In this document: positions 53,399 through 61,121 of the stretch, piece by piece
Layout of the letters: each line of letters opens with the position of its first letter
Numbering within the stretch: position 1 is the stretch's first letter
Origin: Microbacterium aurugineum
Lineage (GTDB): Bacteria > Actinomycetota > Actinomycetes > Actinomycetales > Microbacteriaceae
Length of the DNA: 64,000 bases
Direction: 5' to 3'
NCBI RefSeq assembly: GCF_023101205.1
Contig: NZ_CP078078.1
Coordinates: 2,551,411 to 2,615,410, forward strand
Notes under the pieces: generated by a model
Told to the model about the DNA's origin: nothing
Databases searched by the model: none
Seen by the model: only the letters and a program-made list of their open reading frames with translations
Position numbers and translations under genes: made by a program

Positions 53399-54276
53399 CG
53401 GAGGAAGTCCATCAGCGACGGCTGGAGCACCCGCGCGTTCACCGCGAGCGCGGAGCGATACACGAGTTCCTGCGCCTGGAGGCGCACGAGCACTTCGATC
53501 GAATCGACGTCCTCGACCGCCGTGCGGCGAGACTCGAGGGACACGGAATTCTGCACTGCCGCCTCCTTGGCGCGTTCGATCTGAGATTGACGGGTGCCCA
53601 CCGACCCCTGGACCCCGAGCATGGCCGTGCGACGCGCGTCGATCTCCGCGAGTCGCGGTCCGACGTTGGTACCGGAACGGAGATCGGCGACGATCCGGTC
53701 CACCAACGCGAACACCGAGTCGTCCCCGGTTCCGAAGACGGCGGCGCCATCGGTGTCGACGCGCACGGAGGCACCGTCGGAGACCCGTCGGGTCACCTCC
53801 GCGCCCGGTACGCCACTGTGGCTGTAGTCGGCGGCGAAGGCTGCCGTGTCCGACGTTCCGGCGAACACGGAGCGTCCGAGCAGCCGGGTGTTCGCCTGGG
53901 CGAAGAGCTCCTCGCGGAGGCCTTCGAGTTCCACGGCCAGTGCTTCCTTGGCCACGGCGTCGAGCGCGCCGTCGTTCGCACCCTGCGCGGTGAGGTCGCG
54001 GACCCGCCCGAGCAGTGAGGTGCTCGCGGTGATCGCCCCGTCGGCCGCCGTGACCCAGGCGAGTCCGTCGTCGATGTTGCGCGCGTACTGGTCGTTGCGT
54101 CGCTGCTCGGCGTGAAGCGCGAGCGCGGCTGCCGCGGCGGCCGGATCGTCGGACGGCGCGGCGAAGGCACGCTGCGAGGTGGCCTGCTCCTGCAGACGCG
54201 CGAGCTCGGAGAGGTTGGACTGCAGCTGCCGCATGGCCGTCTGCGTCATGGCCGAGGAGGTGACTCGAGAGATCAT
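53395..54276 (-). CDS. flgL: Flagellar hook-associated protein 3, FlgL
   Basis: A 293-residue hook-filament junction protein. N-terminal D0/D1 helices (MISRVTSSAMTQTAMRQLQSNLSELARLQEQ, PSDDPAAAAAAL) and C-terminal helices ending in LVYRSALAVNARVLQPSLMDFLR are flagellin-like. The middle is short. Exported through the flagellar apparatus after chaperoning by FlgN. ATG 54276 is preceded by GAAGGAG; 13 nt from flgK. Confidence 0.93.
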   Translation of the reverse strand: MISRVTSSAMTQTAMRQLQSNLSELARLQEQATSQRAFAAPSDDPAAAAAALALHAEQRRNDQYARNIDDGLAWVTAADGAITASTSLLGRVRDLTAQGANDGALDAVAKEALAVELEGLREELFAQANTRLLGRSVFAGTSDTAAFAADYSHSGVPGAEVTRRVSDGASVRVDTDGAAVFGTGDDSVFALVDRIVADLRSGTNVGPRLAEIDARRTAMLGVQGSVGTRQSQIERAKEAAVQNSVSLESRRTAVEDVDSIEVLVRLQAQELVYRSALAVNARVLQPSLMDFLR

Positions 54277-54289
54277 GATGCTCCTTCGA

Positions 54290-55699
54290 TCAGCGTCCGA
54301 CGAGACCCGTGCGGTTGATGAGCACGTCGAGCGCTTCGTCCACCGCGGTCATCACCCGGGCCGCGGCTTGATAGGCGGTCTGGTAGGTGAGCAGACTGAT
54401 GGTCTCCTCGTCGCCGTCGACGGCGGCGACGGACTGCTGCGCGCCGACCGCCGCGACCGCGGCCGCGTCGGACACCTTCGCGCGCTGCACGTCGGCCGCC
54501 GTCGCCACACCGAACCGAGTGACATGGTCGGACCAGAGCGCGTCGGGCGAGGTCGCGCTCCGCCCGATCTGGGAGATCAGGTCGGCGTTGCTCGCGTCCC
54601 AGGCACCGGCGCCCGGGGCGGCGAGCGCCAGGTCCGACGGTGCTGTGATGGCGACGCTCAGCCCGAGTGCGGCGGAACCGGTCGGGGGGATCGTGAAGAA
54701 GTCGCCGCCGGGCTGTCCCGACGATGTGACCCCCGCGCGATGCTGGGTGTTCAGCGCTTCTGCCAGCCGCGTCGCCACCGCGTCGTAGGTGGAAGCGAGC
54801 TGCGCGAGCATCCCTCCATCCGCGGCCGGGGCGAGGACGGCGAGCGAACCGCCGAGCTCTCCGCCGTCGATCGATGCCGGCAGACCGGGAGCGGACGCCC
54901 AGGAGACCGTGAAGCGCTGGCCGGCGTCGATGGTGGCCGGTCCGTCCAGGACGAGATGGCGCGCATCGGAGCCTGCGACGAGGGCGTTGCCGCCGATGCG
55001 CACGGTCATCGTGCCGTCGGTCTCGAGGGTGGCGGCGGCACCCGACATGCGGGCGACGTTCTGCGCGAGCACGCTGCGCTGGTCCATGAGCTCGTTCGCC
55101 GAGCGCCCCGAGGCCAGGGCGTCACGGATCTCGCCGTTGAGCACGGCGATCTGGTCCGCCGCCGCGTTCACCTGGGTGATCGTCCGGTCGGCCGCGGCGC
55201 GGGCATCGTTCCACTGTCCGGCCACCGTCCGGTACCCACCCGCGATCTGCGAGGCGAGTTCCTTCGCGGATTCCAGGATGCTGGACGCCGCGGCCCCCGA
55301 GTCGGGGGTGTTCGCGAGGTCCTGCCATCCCGACCAGAACTTCGACAGTCGGGCCGCGAGCCCGTTCTCGGTCGGTTCGGCGAGAGAGGCCTCGATCGTG
55401 GTGGCGGCGACGGCACGGGTGGACCAGAAGCCGGACGCGGCGAGGGAATCGCGGACGCGGGCATCGAGCAGGGCATCGCCGAGACGGGCCACGCCGTCGA
55501 TCGACACACCGTGCCCCGGCTGTGCGCCGACGCTGAAGCGGCCGGTCTGAGCGATGGCGGCGATGGCCGAGGTCTGGACACGCTGACGCGTGTACCCCTC
55601 GGTCTTCTGGTTCGCGATGTTCTGTCCCACCACGTCCATGCCCCGTCGGGCCGCCGCGAGGCCGCTGGCCGCGGTGTTCAATCCACTGAAGGTCGACAT
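54290..55699 (-). CDS. flgK: Flagellar hook-associated protein 1, FlgK
   Basis: A 469-residue junction protein. ATG 55699 begins MSTFSGLNTAASGLAAARRGMDVVGQNIANQ, the rod/hook N-terminal motif, followed by the FlgK-specific TEGYTRQR. The C-terminus SLLTYQTAYQAAARVMTAVDEALDVLINR is the matching helix. GGAAGGGG stands before the start. Second gene of the leftward flagellar operon, 13 nt after flgN. Confidence 0.94.
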   Translation of the reverse strand: MSTFSGLNTAASGLAAARRGMDVVGQNIANQKTEGYTRQRVQTSAIAAIAQTGRFSVGAQPGHGVSIDGVARLGDALLDARVRDSLAASGFWSTRAVAATTIEASLAEPTENGLAARLSKFWSGWQDLANTPDSGAAASSILESAKELASQIAGGYRTVAGQWNDARAAADRTITQVNAAADQIAVLNGEIRDALASGRSANELMDQRSVLAQNVARMSGAAATLETDGTMTVRIGGNALVAGSDARHLVLDGPATIDAGQRFTVSWASAPGLPASIDGGELGGSLAVLAPAADGGMLAQLASTYDAVATRLAEALNTQHRAGVTSSGQPGGDFFTIPPTGSAALGLSVAITAPSDLALAAPGAGAWDASNADLISQIGRSATSPDALWSDHVTRFGVATAADVQRAKVSDAAAVAAVGAQQSVAAVDGDEETISLLTYQTAYQAAARVMTAVDEALDVLINRTGLVGR

Positions 55700-55712
55700 G
55701 ATCCCCTTCCGG

Positions 55713-56195
55713 TCACATCTCGGTGTCGATGATGCGCGCAGCGTCGTCGCGAGCGCGATCACCCGTCGTCGTGTACTCCCCGGTGTCGTGCCCCAATGCG
55801 GCGATCGTCTCCTGGGTCGCGCGGAGCACTCCGCTGAGCTGTTCCGCGTTGGCGTCGCGCATCTGCTCCACCTCGGCGGCGAGCTTGGTCAGCGCCCGCA
55901 TGTGGTCCGCGAAGACCTCCTGCCACGCACCTTCCGGCGCGTGTGCGATCAGTTCGCGAATCGTCGCGCCCTCGGGAGCCCCCCACTCCTCGGCGACGGT
56001 CGCGACCTCGACGGCGCGTGCGAGTCCCGCGCCACGAAGCCTGTCGAGTACCTGATCGATCTCACGCGCGGCAAACTGTATCCATTGGGATCGCCCGGCG
56101 GCGAGCAGCAACTGCTGCTCGTCGAGCTTGAAGAGCAGCATCTCGAGCAGTTCACGCTCTCGCCACAGCTGTATCGATAGTTCGTTGGCTCCCAT
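55713..56195 (-). CDS. flgN: Flagellar chaperone FlgN
   Basis: A 160-residue mostly helical protein: LSIQLWRERELLEMLLFKLDEQQLLLAAGRSQWIQ and AREIDQVLDRLRGAGLAR match FlgN of Gram-positive bacteria, the cytoplasmic chaperone for FlgK and FlgL, encoded directly after it. ATG 56195 with AAAAGGGG in front is preferred over an in-frame upstream start at 56222. First gene of the leftward operon, led by a sigma-28 promoter 52 nt upstream. Confidence 0.85.
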   Translation of the reverse strand: MGANELSIQLWRERELLEMLLFKLDEQQLLLAAGRSQWIQFAAREIDQVLDRLRGAGLARAVEVATVAEEWGAPEGATIRELIAHAPEGAWQEVFADHMRALTKLAAEVEQMRDANAEQLSGVLRATQETIAALGHDTGEYTTTGDRARDDAARIIDTEM

Positions 56196-56246
56196 GATCC
56201 CCTTTTCCCCAGTGATCGCCACGCCTCATAACGCGGCCAAAGGTCA

Positions 56247-56274
56247 CTATCGGCTGCCGCGCCCCTAAGGTTAC
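56247..56274 (-). promoter_or_regulatory. Sigma-28 promoter for flgN-flgK-flgL-fliW
   Basis: Minus strand GTAACC (-35, 56274-56269), 14 nt, GCCGATAG (-10, 56254-56247). The -10 octamer is identical to those before flagellin and flgB, and the spacing is the same. It matches the CTAA-N16-CCGAT pattern of SigD/FliA promoters. Confidence 0.8.
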
Positions 56275-56292
56275 TATGTGGAACGGCGATGG
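56265..56292 (+). promoter_or_regulatory. Possible weak sigma-28 promoter for fliA (autoregulation)
   Basis: Plus strand CTAAGG, 14 nt, GGCGATGG: 6 of 8 matches to the GCCGATAG box at the same spacing, overlapping the divergent promoter by 10 bp. Located 99 nt before the fliA start. Confidence 0.4.
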
Positions 56293-56391
56293 GCAGTTCT
56301 CCCCATGTACATATCTCGCTCCTTGTGATATATACATCTGCTCATCTCCTCGGATCTTCCGGAGTGCATCCAGAGAGGTGGATCATCCCCC

Positions 56392-57192
56392 ATGCCTTCG
56401 CGCGCTGAGCGCAATCTCCTCATCGAGAGCAACCTCCCCCTGGTCGGATACCTCGCCGCCGAAACCCATTCCCGCGCCACCCACATCCCCCGTGACGAGC
56501 TGGCGGCCGTCGGCGCGCTCGCGCTCGTGACCGCGGCCGATGCATTCGATCCTGCCCTGGGCGTCCCCTTCGGCGCCTACGCGCGCCGGCGCATCCTCGG
56601 TGCCTTCGCCGACGAGATGCGCTCCATGGACTGGGCGTCGCGCGGCATCCGCAAGCGCATCAAAGAGACGGTCGCCGTCCGCGAGACGCTCACCGCCGGT
56701 CTCGGCCGGACCGCGACCCCGACCGAGGTCGCCACAGCGATGGGCGTCACGAAGGACGTCGTCGTCGAAGCACTCGGCGATGCCGCGCGGACCGTGACCA
56801 CCCTGGACGATCCCGCGGCCCGTGACGTCGCCACCGAGATCCCCCTGCCCGAAGAATCCGCCCTCGTCGGCGAACGCCGCGACATCCTCGAGCAGGCCGT
56901 CGCGGCGCTCCCCGAACGTATGCGCCGGATCGTGCAGGCCGTGTACTTCGACGAGCGGCCCGTGAAGGAGATCGCCGAGGAACTGGGGGTGACCCACTCG
57001 GCGGTGTCGCAGCAGCGCTCGGAAGCCATCCGGCTCCTCCGCGACGCTCTGGATCGGTACTTCGCCGAGGGCGCGGCGCCGACGACGACCACGCGCGTGT
57101 CCGCCGGAGCCCGCGACGCCTACTTCTCGCGGATCGCCGATGCGAGCAGCCCGCGGATCGCGGACATCTTCCGCGAAGCCGCCCCCGCCTGA
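56392..57192 (+). CDS. fliA: Flagellar RNA polymerase sigma factor FliA (SigD-type)
   Basis: A 266-residue sigma-70 family member with regions 2, 3 and 4. Region 2: NLLIESNLPLVGYLAAE ... ELAAVGALALVTAADAFDPALGVPFGAYARRRILGAFADEMRSMDWASR, the last part being the FliA-type 2.4. Region 3: KRIKETVAVRETLTAGLGRTATPTEVATAMG. Region 4 helix-turn-helix: ERPVKEIAEELGVTHSAVSQQRSEAI. It has about 40 extra C-terminal residues. Divergent from flgN; drives the three GCCGATAG promoters here by inference. No flgM anti-sigma gene is adjacent. Confidence 0.9.
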   Translation: MPSRAERNLLIESNLPLVGYLAAETHSRATHIPRDELAAVGALALVTAADAFDPALGVPFGAYARRRILGAFADEMRSMDWASRGIRKRIKETVAVRETLTAGLGRTATPTEVATAMGVTKDVVVEALGDAARTVTTLDDPAARDVATEIPLPEESALVGERRDILEQAVAALPERMRRIVQAVYFDERPVKEIAEELGVTHSAVSQQRSEAIRLLRDALDRYFAEGAAPTTTTRVSAGARDAYFSRIADASSPRIADIFREAAPA

Positions 57193-57213
57193 CCCGCGCT
57201 TCTCATCGCCCGG

Positions 57214-57241
57214 CTAACGGGCACGCCACCTCCGCCGATAG
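57214..57241 (+). promoter_or_regulatory. Sigma-28 promoter of flagellin
   Basis: CTAACG (57214-57219), 14 nt, GCCGATAG (57234-57241), 22 nt after the fliA stop. Predicted transcript start about 57247-57249 leaves a leader of about 55 nt. Confidence 0.88.
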
Positions 57242-57253
57242 GTGTGGGCGGGA

Positions 57254-57267
57254 GACCACGGATGGTC
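57254..57267 (+). promoter_or_regulatory. CsrA-type hairpin site in the flagellin leader
   Basis: GACC-ACGGAT-GGTC: a 4-bp stem presenting the ANGGAN hexaloop that CsrA prefers. It sits a few nucleotides into the predicted mRNA. The same loop with a covarying stem is in the flgB leader. Confidence 0.6.
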
Positions 57268-57284
57268 ACCCGCACAACACCATT

Positions 57285-57292
57285 CACGGAGG
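57285..57292 (+). promoter_or_regulatory. CsrA-type site overlapping the flagellin Shine-Dalgarno
   Basis: CACGGAGG matches CANGGANG and contains the start of the ribosome site GGAGGAG, 7 nt before the flagellin ATG. CsrA binding here would block initiation, as in the Bacillus hag leader. Confidence 0.55.
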
Positions 57293-57301
57293 AGAACCCT
57301 T

Positions 57302-58132
57302 ATGGGTATGCAGATCAACACCAACGTGTCGGCGCTCAACGCCTACCGCAACCTGTCCAACACGCAGAACGACCTGTCGAAGTCGCTCGAGAAGCTGTCG
57401 AGCGGCCTGCGGATCAACCGCGCGGCGGATGACGCGGCGGGCCTGGCGATCTCCGAGGGTCTGCGTTCGCAGGTCAACGGCCTGAACGTCGCGGCACGCA
57501 ACGCCCAGGACGGCATCTCGGTCATCCAGACCGCAGAAGGCGCCCTGACCGAAGTCCACTCGATCCTTCAGCGCGTTCGCGACCTGACCGCTCAGGGTGC
57601 GAACGACTCGAACAACGCGAAGTCGCGCGAAGCGATCCAGACCGAGATCGGCGCCCTGGGCGACGAGCTCACCCGGATCGCCGAGAGCACCAACTTCAAC
57701 GGCATCAAGCTGCTCTCGGGCGGCACGACGCTGACGTTCCAGGTCGGTGCGGGCGCGGTCGCCGCCGAGGACCAGATCTCGGTCGCGCTGACCGACTTCG
57801 CCAGCCTCGGCGCCGACATCAAGGGATACGCGGCCACGATGACGGACGCTGCCACCTACGGTGCCGCGCTGGCCGACATCGACACCGAGATCCAGGCGGT
57901 CTCGACCGCACGTGCCGGCTACGGTGCGCTGCAGAACCGCTTCGAGTCGACCATCAACAGCCTCAACGTGTCGGCGGAGAACCTCGCCGCCGCCGAGAGC
58001 CGGATCCGCGACACCGACATGGCGTCCGAGATGGTCAAGTTCACGTCGGCGAACATCCTGTCGCAGGCGGGCACGGCCATGCTGGCCCAGGCGAACCAGT
58101 CCAACCAGGGCGTTCTCCAGCTCCTGCGCTGA
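57302..58132 (+). CDS. fliC: Flagellin
   Basis: A 276-residue filament protein with conserved ends: MGMQINTNVSALNAYRNLSNTQNDLSKSLEKLSSGLRINRAADDAAGLAISEGLRSQ and the C-terminal NLAAAESRIRDTDMASEMVKFTSANILSQAGTAMLAQANQSNQGVLQLLR. The central part (about 140-200) is short, so it keeps D0/D1 with little surface domain, similar to Bacillus Hag. ATG 57302 has a GGAGGAG site. Its own sigma-28 promoter and two CsrA-type sites precede it. Confidence 0.97.
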   Translation: MGMQINTNVSALNAYRNLSNTQNDLSKSLEKLSSGLRINRAADDAAGLAISEGLRSQVNGLNVAARNAQDGISVIQTAEGALTEVHSILQRVRDLTAQGANDSNNAKSREAIQTEIGALGDELTRIAESTNFNGIKLLSGGTTLTFQVGAGAVAAEDQISVALTDFASLGADIKGYAATMTDAATYGAALADIDTEIQAVSTARAGYGALQNRFESTINSLNVSAENLAAAESRIRDTDMASEMVKFTSANILSQAGTAMLAQANQSNQGVLQLLR

Positions 58133-58143
58133 CCCACGCCGTA

Positions 58144-58179
58144 GTGTCCGGGCGGCGGTTCCGCCCGTCGCCCGGACAC
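58144..58179 (+). terminator. Flagellin terminator
   Basis: An 11-bp perfect outer stem (gtgtccgggcg and complement), extended by a G-U pair and further pairs, with a 4-nt apex, 12 nt after the flagellin stop. It separates the abundant flagellin mRNA from fliD; read-through would supply fliD, which has no obvious promoter of its own. Confidence 0.78.
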
Positions 58180-58207
58180 CGTCCGCTCCCGATCCGCAAA
58201 GGCGATC

Positions 58208-59596
58208 ATGTCCCTCTCGCTCGACGGTCTCGTCTCCGGCCTGAAGACCACGGAGGTCATCAAGGCGCTGATGGACGTGCACGCCATCCCGCGCTCGCTG
58301 CTCAAGGCGAAGATGGACGACAAGAACGGCATCGTCTCCCAGCTGCAGACCCTGAACACCGCGATCCAGAACCTCGCGACCGCAGCGGAGAAAGCCGCGG
58401 TCCCCGATGGACTCGCCCGCTTCACCACCACCTCCTCGTCGCCCTCGGTCACCGTCGCCACGCGCGCCGGCGCTGCTCCGCTCTCCGCCGACATCGTCGT
58501 CGACCAGGTCGCCACGAACCACACGATCGTCTCCGCCGCCACACAGGGCTGGCCGGTCGATCCCCCCGTGATCACGCTCGAGAACGCCACGGGCGAGCGC
58601 GTCCAGGTCACGGCCGACTCCGCGTCGATGCAGGACGTCGCCCAGGCGATCAACGAAGCGGGCGCGGGCATCGTCGCCGCCGCCGTTCCCGCCGGGCGTG
58701 ACGCCGACGGGAACGTGATGCACCGCCTGCAGCTGCGCGCCGCGGACTCGGGAGAGGCCGGACAGTTCCGCGCCTATCGCGGTGACATCGCCGCCGTCGA
58801 GAGCGGCACGGCATCCGACCTCTCGACCGAAGCGGGAGCCGCCGTCATCGCCACCGGCGCCGACGCCCGTCTGCGGCTCTGGGCGGGAACGAGCGCAGAG
58901 CAGGTGCTGACCTCGTCAAGCAACACGTTCACCGATCTGTTCGACGGTGTGGACGTGACGGTCACCGCACGTTCCGCCGATCCCGTCACGATCGGCGTCG
59001 CCGTCGACACCGAAGCACGGACGAAGGCGTCGGCGGACTTCATCGCCGCCGTCAAGGACATCCTGACCCGCATCGACAACGGCTCGAAGACGACCGTCGC
59101 CGCGAAGCCGGGAGACAAGACCACCCTCGGCGTCTTCACGGGCGACAGCACCGTGCGCGGGTTGCGCAATGCGCTCGCCGATGCCGTGCAGCACCCCGTC
59201 GACGGGGTCTCCCCCTCATCCATCGGCATCTCGACCGACATGTACGGCGTCCTGAGCTTCGACGAGGAGAAGTTCGCCGAGGCACTCGCGAAGGATCCGG
59301 ATGCCGTGGCCGGCCTCTTCTCCGATGTCGCCGCGCGCGTGCAGGACACCGCGAAGATCTACTCGGACAAGTACGACGGGCTCCTCACCTCCCGCATCAC
59401 GGGTCAGGAGAGCGAGGTCAAGGGCCTCGGCGAGCAGATGGAACGCTGGGACGTGCGGCTCGCGCAGCGCAAGGCCTCCCTCGAGCGCACGTACGCACGA
59501 CTCGAAGTCATGCTGTCACAGCTCCAGTCGCAGTCGACGTACCTCTCGTCGCAGATCGCCGCCCTCCCGGGCTCGAGTTCGAACGGGGGGAAGTGA
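58208..59596 (+). CDS. fliD: Flagellar filament cap protein FliD
   Basis: A 462-residue cap protein that folds flagellin at the filament tip. N-terminal FliD_N: MSLSLDGLVSGLKTTEVIKALMDVHAIPRSLLKAKMDDKNGIVSQLQTLNTAIQNL. C-terminal FliD_C: LSFDEEKFAEALAKDPDAVAGLFSD and a terminal coiled-coil (LGEQMERWDVRLAQRKASLERTYARLEVMLSQLQ). Normal length. Overlaps fliS by a GTGA or ends 2 nt before its ATG. Confidence 0.95.
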   Translation: MSLSLDGLVSGLKTTEVIKALMDVHAIPRSLLKAKMDDKNGIVSQLQTLNTAIQNLATAAEKAAVPDGLARFTTTSSSPSVTVATRAGAAPLSADIVVDQVATNHTIVSAATQGWPVDPPVITLENATGERVQVTADSASMQDVAQAINEAGAGIVAAAVPAGRDADGNVMHRLQLRAADSGEAGQFRAYRGDIAAVESGTASDLSTEAGAAVIATGADARLRLWAGTSAEQVLTSSSNTFTDLFDGVDVTVTARSADPVTIGVAVDTEARTKASADFIAAVKDILTRIDNGSKTTVAAKPGDKTTLGVFTGDSTVRGLRNALADAVQHPVDGVSPSSIGISTDMYGVLSFDEEKFAEALAKDPDAVAGLFSDVAARVQDTAKIYSDKYDGLLTSRITGQESEVKGLGEQMERWDVRLAQRKASLERTYARLEVMLSQLQSQSTYLSSQIAALPGSSSNGGK

Positions 59597-59985
59597 GCAT
59601 GAACGCCGCCCTGCGCGCACAGCAGCGCTACCGCGAGGATGCCGTGCTGTCGGCACCCCCGGAGCGCCTGGTGACCATGCTCTACGACCGGCTGCTGCTG
59701 GACATCGAGCGTGGCGAGACCGCTCAGCGTGCCGAGGACTGGGCCGAGGCGAACGCGCAGCTGCAGCACGCACAGGCGATCGTCTCGGAGCTCTCGTCCT
59801 CACTGACCGACGACTGGAACGGCAGTGCCGGACTGCGTTCGGTCTACCTCTTCCTCTCGCAGACACTCATCGGGGCCAACATCGGCCGCGATCCCGAGCG
59901 CACCCGCGCCTGCCACGGCATCGTCGCCCCACTGCGCGATGCCTGGCACGAGGCCGCCCGCACCGTGGCGGAGAGCCGGGCGTGA
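59593..59985 (+). CDS. fliS: Flagellar export chaperone FliS
   Basis: A 130-residue helical chaperone of flagellin (128 residues from the ATG at 59599). Seen: ALRAQQRYREDAVLSAPPERLVTMLYDRLLLDIERGE, the FliS signature, followed by QHAQAIVSELSSSL and SVYLFLSQTLIGANIGRDPE. GTG 59593 overlaps the fliD stop; ATG 59599 with GGGGGGAAG is equally possible. Confidence 0.93.
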   Translation: MSMNAALRAQQRYREDAVLSAPPERLVTMLYDRLLLDIERGETAQRAEDWAEANAQLQHAQAIVSELSSSLTDDWNGSAGLRSVYLFLSQTLIGANIGRDPERTRACHGIVAPLRDAWHEAARTVAESRA

Positions 59986-59987
59986 GC

Positions 59988-60278
59988 ATGGACGAGTGGA
60001 CCGCGCTGCTCGATCGGCTCGAGCACGACGCCGAACGGATCCTCGCCGCTGCCCCCGGCACCGCGGATGCGGCAGACCTGGCCCCCTGGACACCGCCCGC
60101 CGCTCCGCTTCCCCCCGCGCTCGCGGATCGCGCCAGACAGGTCGTCGAGCTGCAGCGCACGGCGATGGAACGAACCCGCACCGACCTCGACGGCCTCCGG
60201 CAGCACCTCGGCGCCGTGAGCCGCATCCCGGGCACCCGACGCCCCGAGGAGCCCGCCTACCTCGATGTGGACGGCTGA
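59988..60278 (+). CDS. Small helical protein in the FliT position
   Basis: A 96-residue protein (98 if the overlapping GTG at 59982 is used). Helices DEWTALLDRLEHDAERILAAAPG and ADRARQVVELQRTAMERTRTDLDGLRQHLGAV flank a Pro-rich linker. It has no clear sequence match, but size, helicity and location directly after fliS and before flgB fit a FliT-like chaperone of FliD. Coupled to fliS by overlap or 2 nt. Function inferred from position only. Confidence 0.6.
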   Translation: MDEWTALLDRLEHDAERILAAAPGTADAADLAPWTPPAAPLPPALADRARQVVELQRTAMERTRTDLDGLRQHLGAVSRIPGTRRPEEPAYLDVDG

Positions 60279-60287
60279 AACCGCTCC

Positions 60288-60315
60288 CTAACGCCGCGCA
60301 CGAACCTGCCGATAG
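60288..60315 (+). promoter_or_regulatory. Sigma-28 promoter of the flgB operon
   Basis: CTAACG (60288-60293), 14 nt, GCCGATAG (60308-60315), identical boxes and spacing to the flagellin promoter, 75 nt before flgB. Confidence 0.85.
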
Positions 60316-60323
60316 AGCAGGGA

Positions 60324-60338
60324 GAGCACGGATGGCTC
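60324..60338 (+). promoter_or_regulatory. CsrA-type hairpin site in the flgB leader
   Basis: GAGC-ACGGATG-GCTC: same ACGGAT loop as in the flagellin leader and a stem changed from GACC/GGTC to GAGC/GCTC, which keeps pairing. Lies just after the predicted transcript start. Confidence 0.5.
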
Positions 60339-60390
60339 GCATGACTCGGCCAGGGATCGGCCACACCAGCCACACACGGGGAGCCGGTTC

Positions 60391-60732
60391 GTGTTCGATT
60401 CTGTGACCATCACCGCACTGACGAGTGCGCTCGACGGCCTCGCGCTGCGTCAGCGGGCCATCGCGGACAACATCGCCAACATCAACACCCCGAACTATCA
60501 CGCCAAGCGCGTGCAGTTCGAAGAGGCCCTCGCCCGCTCGGTCGATGCCGGCGACGGTCGGGTCGGCGCGACGGTCGGCACCTCGCTCGAACCGACCCGG
60601 CTGAACGGCAACAACGTCAACCTCGACACCGAGACCCTCTCCAGCGTCGACACGATGCTGCGCTACCAGTTCGCGACGCAGGCCGTGAACGGCTCGTTCT
60701 CTTCGATGCGCACGGCGATGAGGACCTCATGA
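60391..60732 (+). CDS. flgB: Flagellar basal-body rod protein FlgB
   Basis: A 113-residue proximal rod protein. Rod motif LALRQRAIADNIANINTPNYHAKRVQFEEAL and the C-terminal ETLSSVDTMLRYQFATQAVNGSFSSMRTAMR are diagnostic. GTG start at 60391 with GGGGAG 10 nt upstream. First gene of a coupled rod/MS-ring operon. Confidence 0.94.
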   Translation: MFDSVTITALTSALDGLALRQRAIADNIANINTPNYHAKRVQFEEALARSVDAGDGRVGATVGTSLEPTRLNGNNVNLDTETLSSVDTMLRYQFATQAVNGSFSSMRTAMRTS

Positions 60733-61121
60733 CCTTCGATGCGATCGGGATCGCGAGCACCGGACTGACCGTGCACCGCAAGTGGCTCGACGCCATCAGC
60801 GACAACATCGCGAACATCAACACGGCCACCTCGACCGACGGTGCAGCCTTCCGGGCACGGTACATCCTCGCCCAGCCGAGCGATCAGTCGCCCGGTGTGT
60901 ACGTTGCGGGCACCGTGCAGGGCAGCGCCGTGGGACGGGTCGTCCATCAGCCCGACCACCCGCTCGCCGACGCGGACGGCTACGTCCGCTACCCGGACAT
61001 CGACCTGGGTGATCAGATGAGCCAGCTCATCCTCGCCCAGCGCGGCTACCAGGCCAGCGCCGGCATCGTCGATCGTGCGCGCAACGCCTACGAAGCAGCC
61101 CTCCAGATCGGACGCAACTGA
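60729..61121 (+). CDS. flgC: Flagellar basal-body rod protein FlgC
   Basis: A 130-residue rod protein: AIGIASTGLTVHRKWLDAISDNIANINTA, then VYVAGTVQ, HQPDHPLADADGYVRYPDIDLGDQMSQLILAQRGYQASAGIVDRARNAYEAAL. ATG overlaps the flgB stop (ATGA). Confidence 0.95.
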   Translation: MTFDAIGIASTGLTVHRKWLDAISDNIANINTATSTDGAAFRARYILAQPSDQSPGVYVAGTVQGSAVGRVVHQPDHPLADADGYVRYPDIDLGDQMSQLILAQRGYQASAGIVDRARNAYEAALQIGRN

